Source: JAJZAM01 sp027391075
Lineage (GTDB): Bacteria > Actinomycetota > Acidimicrobiia > Acidimicrobiales > Palsa-688
Reading direction: 5' to 3'
Length of the DNA: 64,000 nucleotides
Assembly (NCBI GenBank): GCA_027391075.1
Contig: DAHYHI010000005.1
Span: 73,421-137,420, forward strand
The position numbers were made by a program, and so were the translations under genes. Positions 63,318 through 64,000 of the stretch are shown here, one piece after another. The notes beneath the pieces are model-generated. The model did no database searches and was not told the DNA's origin. It was given only the letters and a program-made list of their open reading frames with translations. Every line of letters starts with the position of its first letter. Position 1 is the stretch's first letter.

Positions 63318-64000
63318 ATGTCCGACTACCCAATCTCCAAGTCCCGTTCCGGCCGGTCGCCGGACCTTCCCTCGCGCTCGACTATCGACTCCGATCAGCG
63401 TCCGGACAACTCGCGGGTCGGTCACGCCCTCGCCCGGACCGTCACAGGCGACCTCGGCGGCCTCTTCGACGGGCCCTCCACCATCCGCTTCGACCCCAAC
63501 CTGCCCATGATCAGCCTCGACCTGTCACGCATCTCCGGCTCCGACCACCTCATCGGCATGGTCATGACCTGCGCCTCATCGTGGATGGAAGCCGCCCTCA
63601 CAAACCCCCAAGCCGGGCAACGCTGGGTCATCTACGACGAAGCCTGGCGCCTCCTAGCCCAACCAGCCCTCCTAGCCAGAATGCAATCACAATGGAAACT
63701 ATCCAGAGCCCTCGGCATAGCCAACCTCATGATCATCCACCGGCTCAGCGACCTCGACACCGTCGGCGACGCCGACAGCGAAACCCGCAACCTCGCCCTC
63801 GGACTCCTAGCCGACTGCTCCACCAAAATCATCTACGCCCAAGAATCCAGCGAAGCCACCAAAACCGGCAACACCCTCGGCCTATCCACCACCGAAACAG
63901 CCCAACTCCCCAACCTCGCACGAGGCGAAGGACTCTGGCGCCTAGGCGAACGCGCCTTCCTAATCACCCACACCATGACACCAGACGAACTCACCCACTT
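63318..64000 (+). CDS. VirB4/TraC-like conjugation ATPase, C-terminal part (5'-altered, runs off the window)
   Basis: An open frame from ATG 63318 to the window end (227 codons, no stop). From about residue 36 it matches actinobacterial VirB4-type ATPases: TVTGDLGGLFDGPSTIRFD, then Walker B WVIYDEAWRLLA, then LMIIHRLSDLDTVGDADS and GEGLWRLGERAFL. The Walker A half that should precede is missing, and the first 35 residues (MSDYPISKSRSGRSPD) are unrelated, so the 5' part was lost by recombination. Codons end in C or A far more than in neighbouring genes, a sign of a mobile element. Stop not visible. Confidence 0.7.
   Translation, partial: MSDYPISKSRSGRSPDLPSRSTIDSDQRPDNSRVGHALARTVTGDLGGLFDGPSTIRFDPNLPMISLDLSRISGSDHLIGMVMTCASSWMEAALTNPQAGQRWVIYDEAWRLLAQPALLARMQSQWKLSRALGIANLMIIHRLSDLDTVGDADSETRNLALGLLADCSTKIIYAQESSEATKTGNTLGLSTTETAQLPNLARGEGLWRLGERAFLITHTMTPDELTH

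Overview
The window is high-GC DNA from an actinobacterium, most likely of the class Acidimicrobiia. Evidence: a WhiB protein, an Rpf-type transglycosylase, a PimB-like mannosyltransferase, an actinobacterial-type ferrochelatase, a SenX3/RegX3-like pair, many GTG and TTG starts, and secreted proteins with the 'GGGYWLVG..GGVFSFGDA' repeat I associate with Acidimicrobiales. The taxon is inferred from protein style, not from rRNA. I saw no rRNA, tRNA or CRISPR array.

Layout. 0-9.4 kb: end of a secreted dimethylformamidase-like protein, argS with a coupled 2-hydroxyacid dehydrogenase, an orphan ABC ATPase, a crotonase/hypothetical/dienelactone-hydrolase run, a GlcD-like flavoprotein and an amidase. 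9.4-16.5 kb: a CRP-type palindrome, a good promoter and a foldable leader before a secreted 3D-domain protein; a second secreted repeat protein; then a large BTAD/AAA regulator broken twice, by an in-frame TAG and by an ISL3-type IS with a perfect 8-bp target duplication. 16.5-30 kb: ferrochelatase, two acyl-CoA dehydrogenases, PIG-L deacetylase, S-adenosylhomocysteinase, crotonases, Rpf-like protein, thioesterase, NUDIX, HtrA-like protease and a cyclic-nucleotide-regulated acetyltransferase. 30-42.9 kb: a histidine kinase, response regulator and GGDEF-EAL protein joined by ATGA overlaps; a drug-type ABC exporter; D,D-carboxypeptidase; mannosyltransferase; trpD; whiB; and a rubrerythrin / CCG-domain / DUF3501 operon. 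43-49.8 kb: glycerol-3-phosphate dehydrogenase, an alkyl-DHAP-synthase-like flavoprotein and an FGGY kinase with overlapping start and stop codons, then an ArsB-type transporter and PhoU.

49.9-59.1 kb is the most distinctive locus, a nitrogen-heterocycle catabolic island. It holds a fused [2Fe-2S]-Mo hydroxylase, a D-type carbamoylase, an L-type carbamoylase/allantoate hydrolase, an amidohydrolase that lacks its N-terminal beta module, an NCS1 permease and adenosine deaminase. In its middle sits a regulator that joins a YkoF/MTH1187-like ligand domain to a YheO-type HTH. The divergent control region has two inverted repeats and a promoter predicted to give a leaderless transcript.

60.3-64 kb is a decayed accessory end: a YdeI-like fragment, an AraC remnant, an AT-richer secreted pseudogene with a 12-bp-arm palindrome, a very strong hairpin, and the C-terminal part of a VirB4-like conjugation ATPase that runs off the window.
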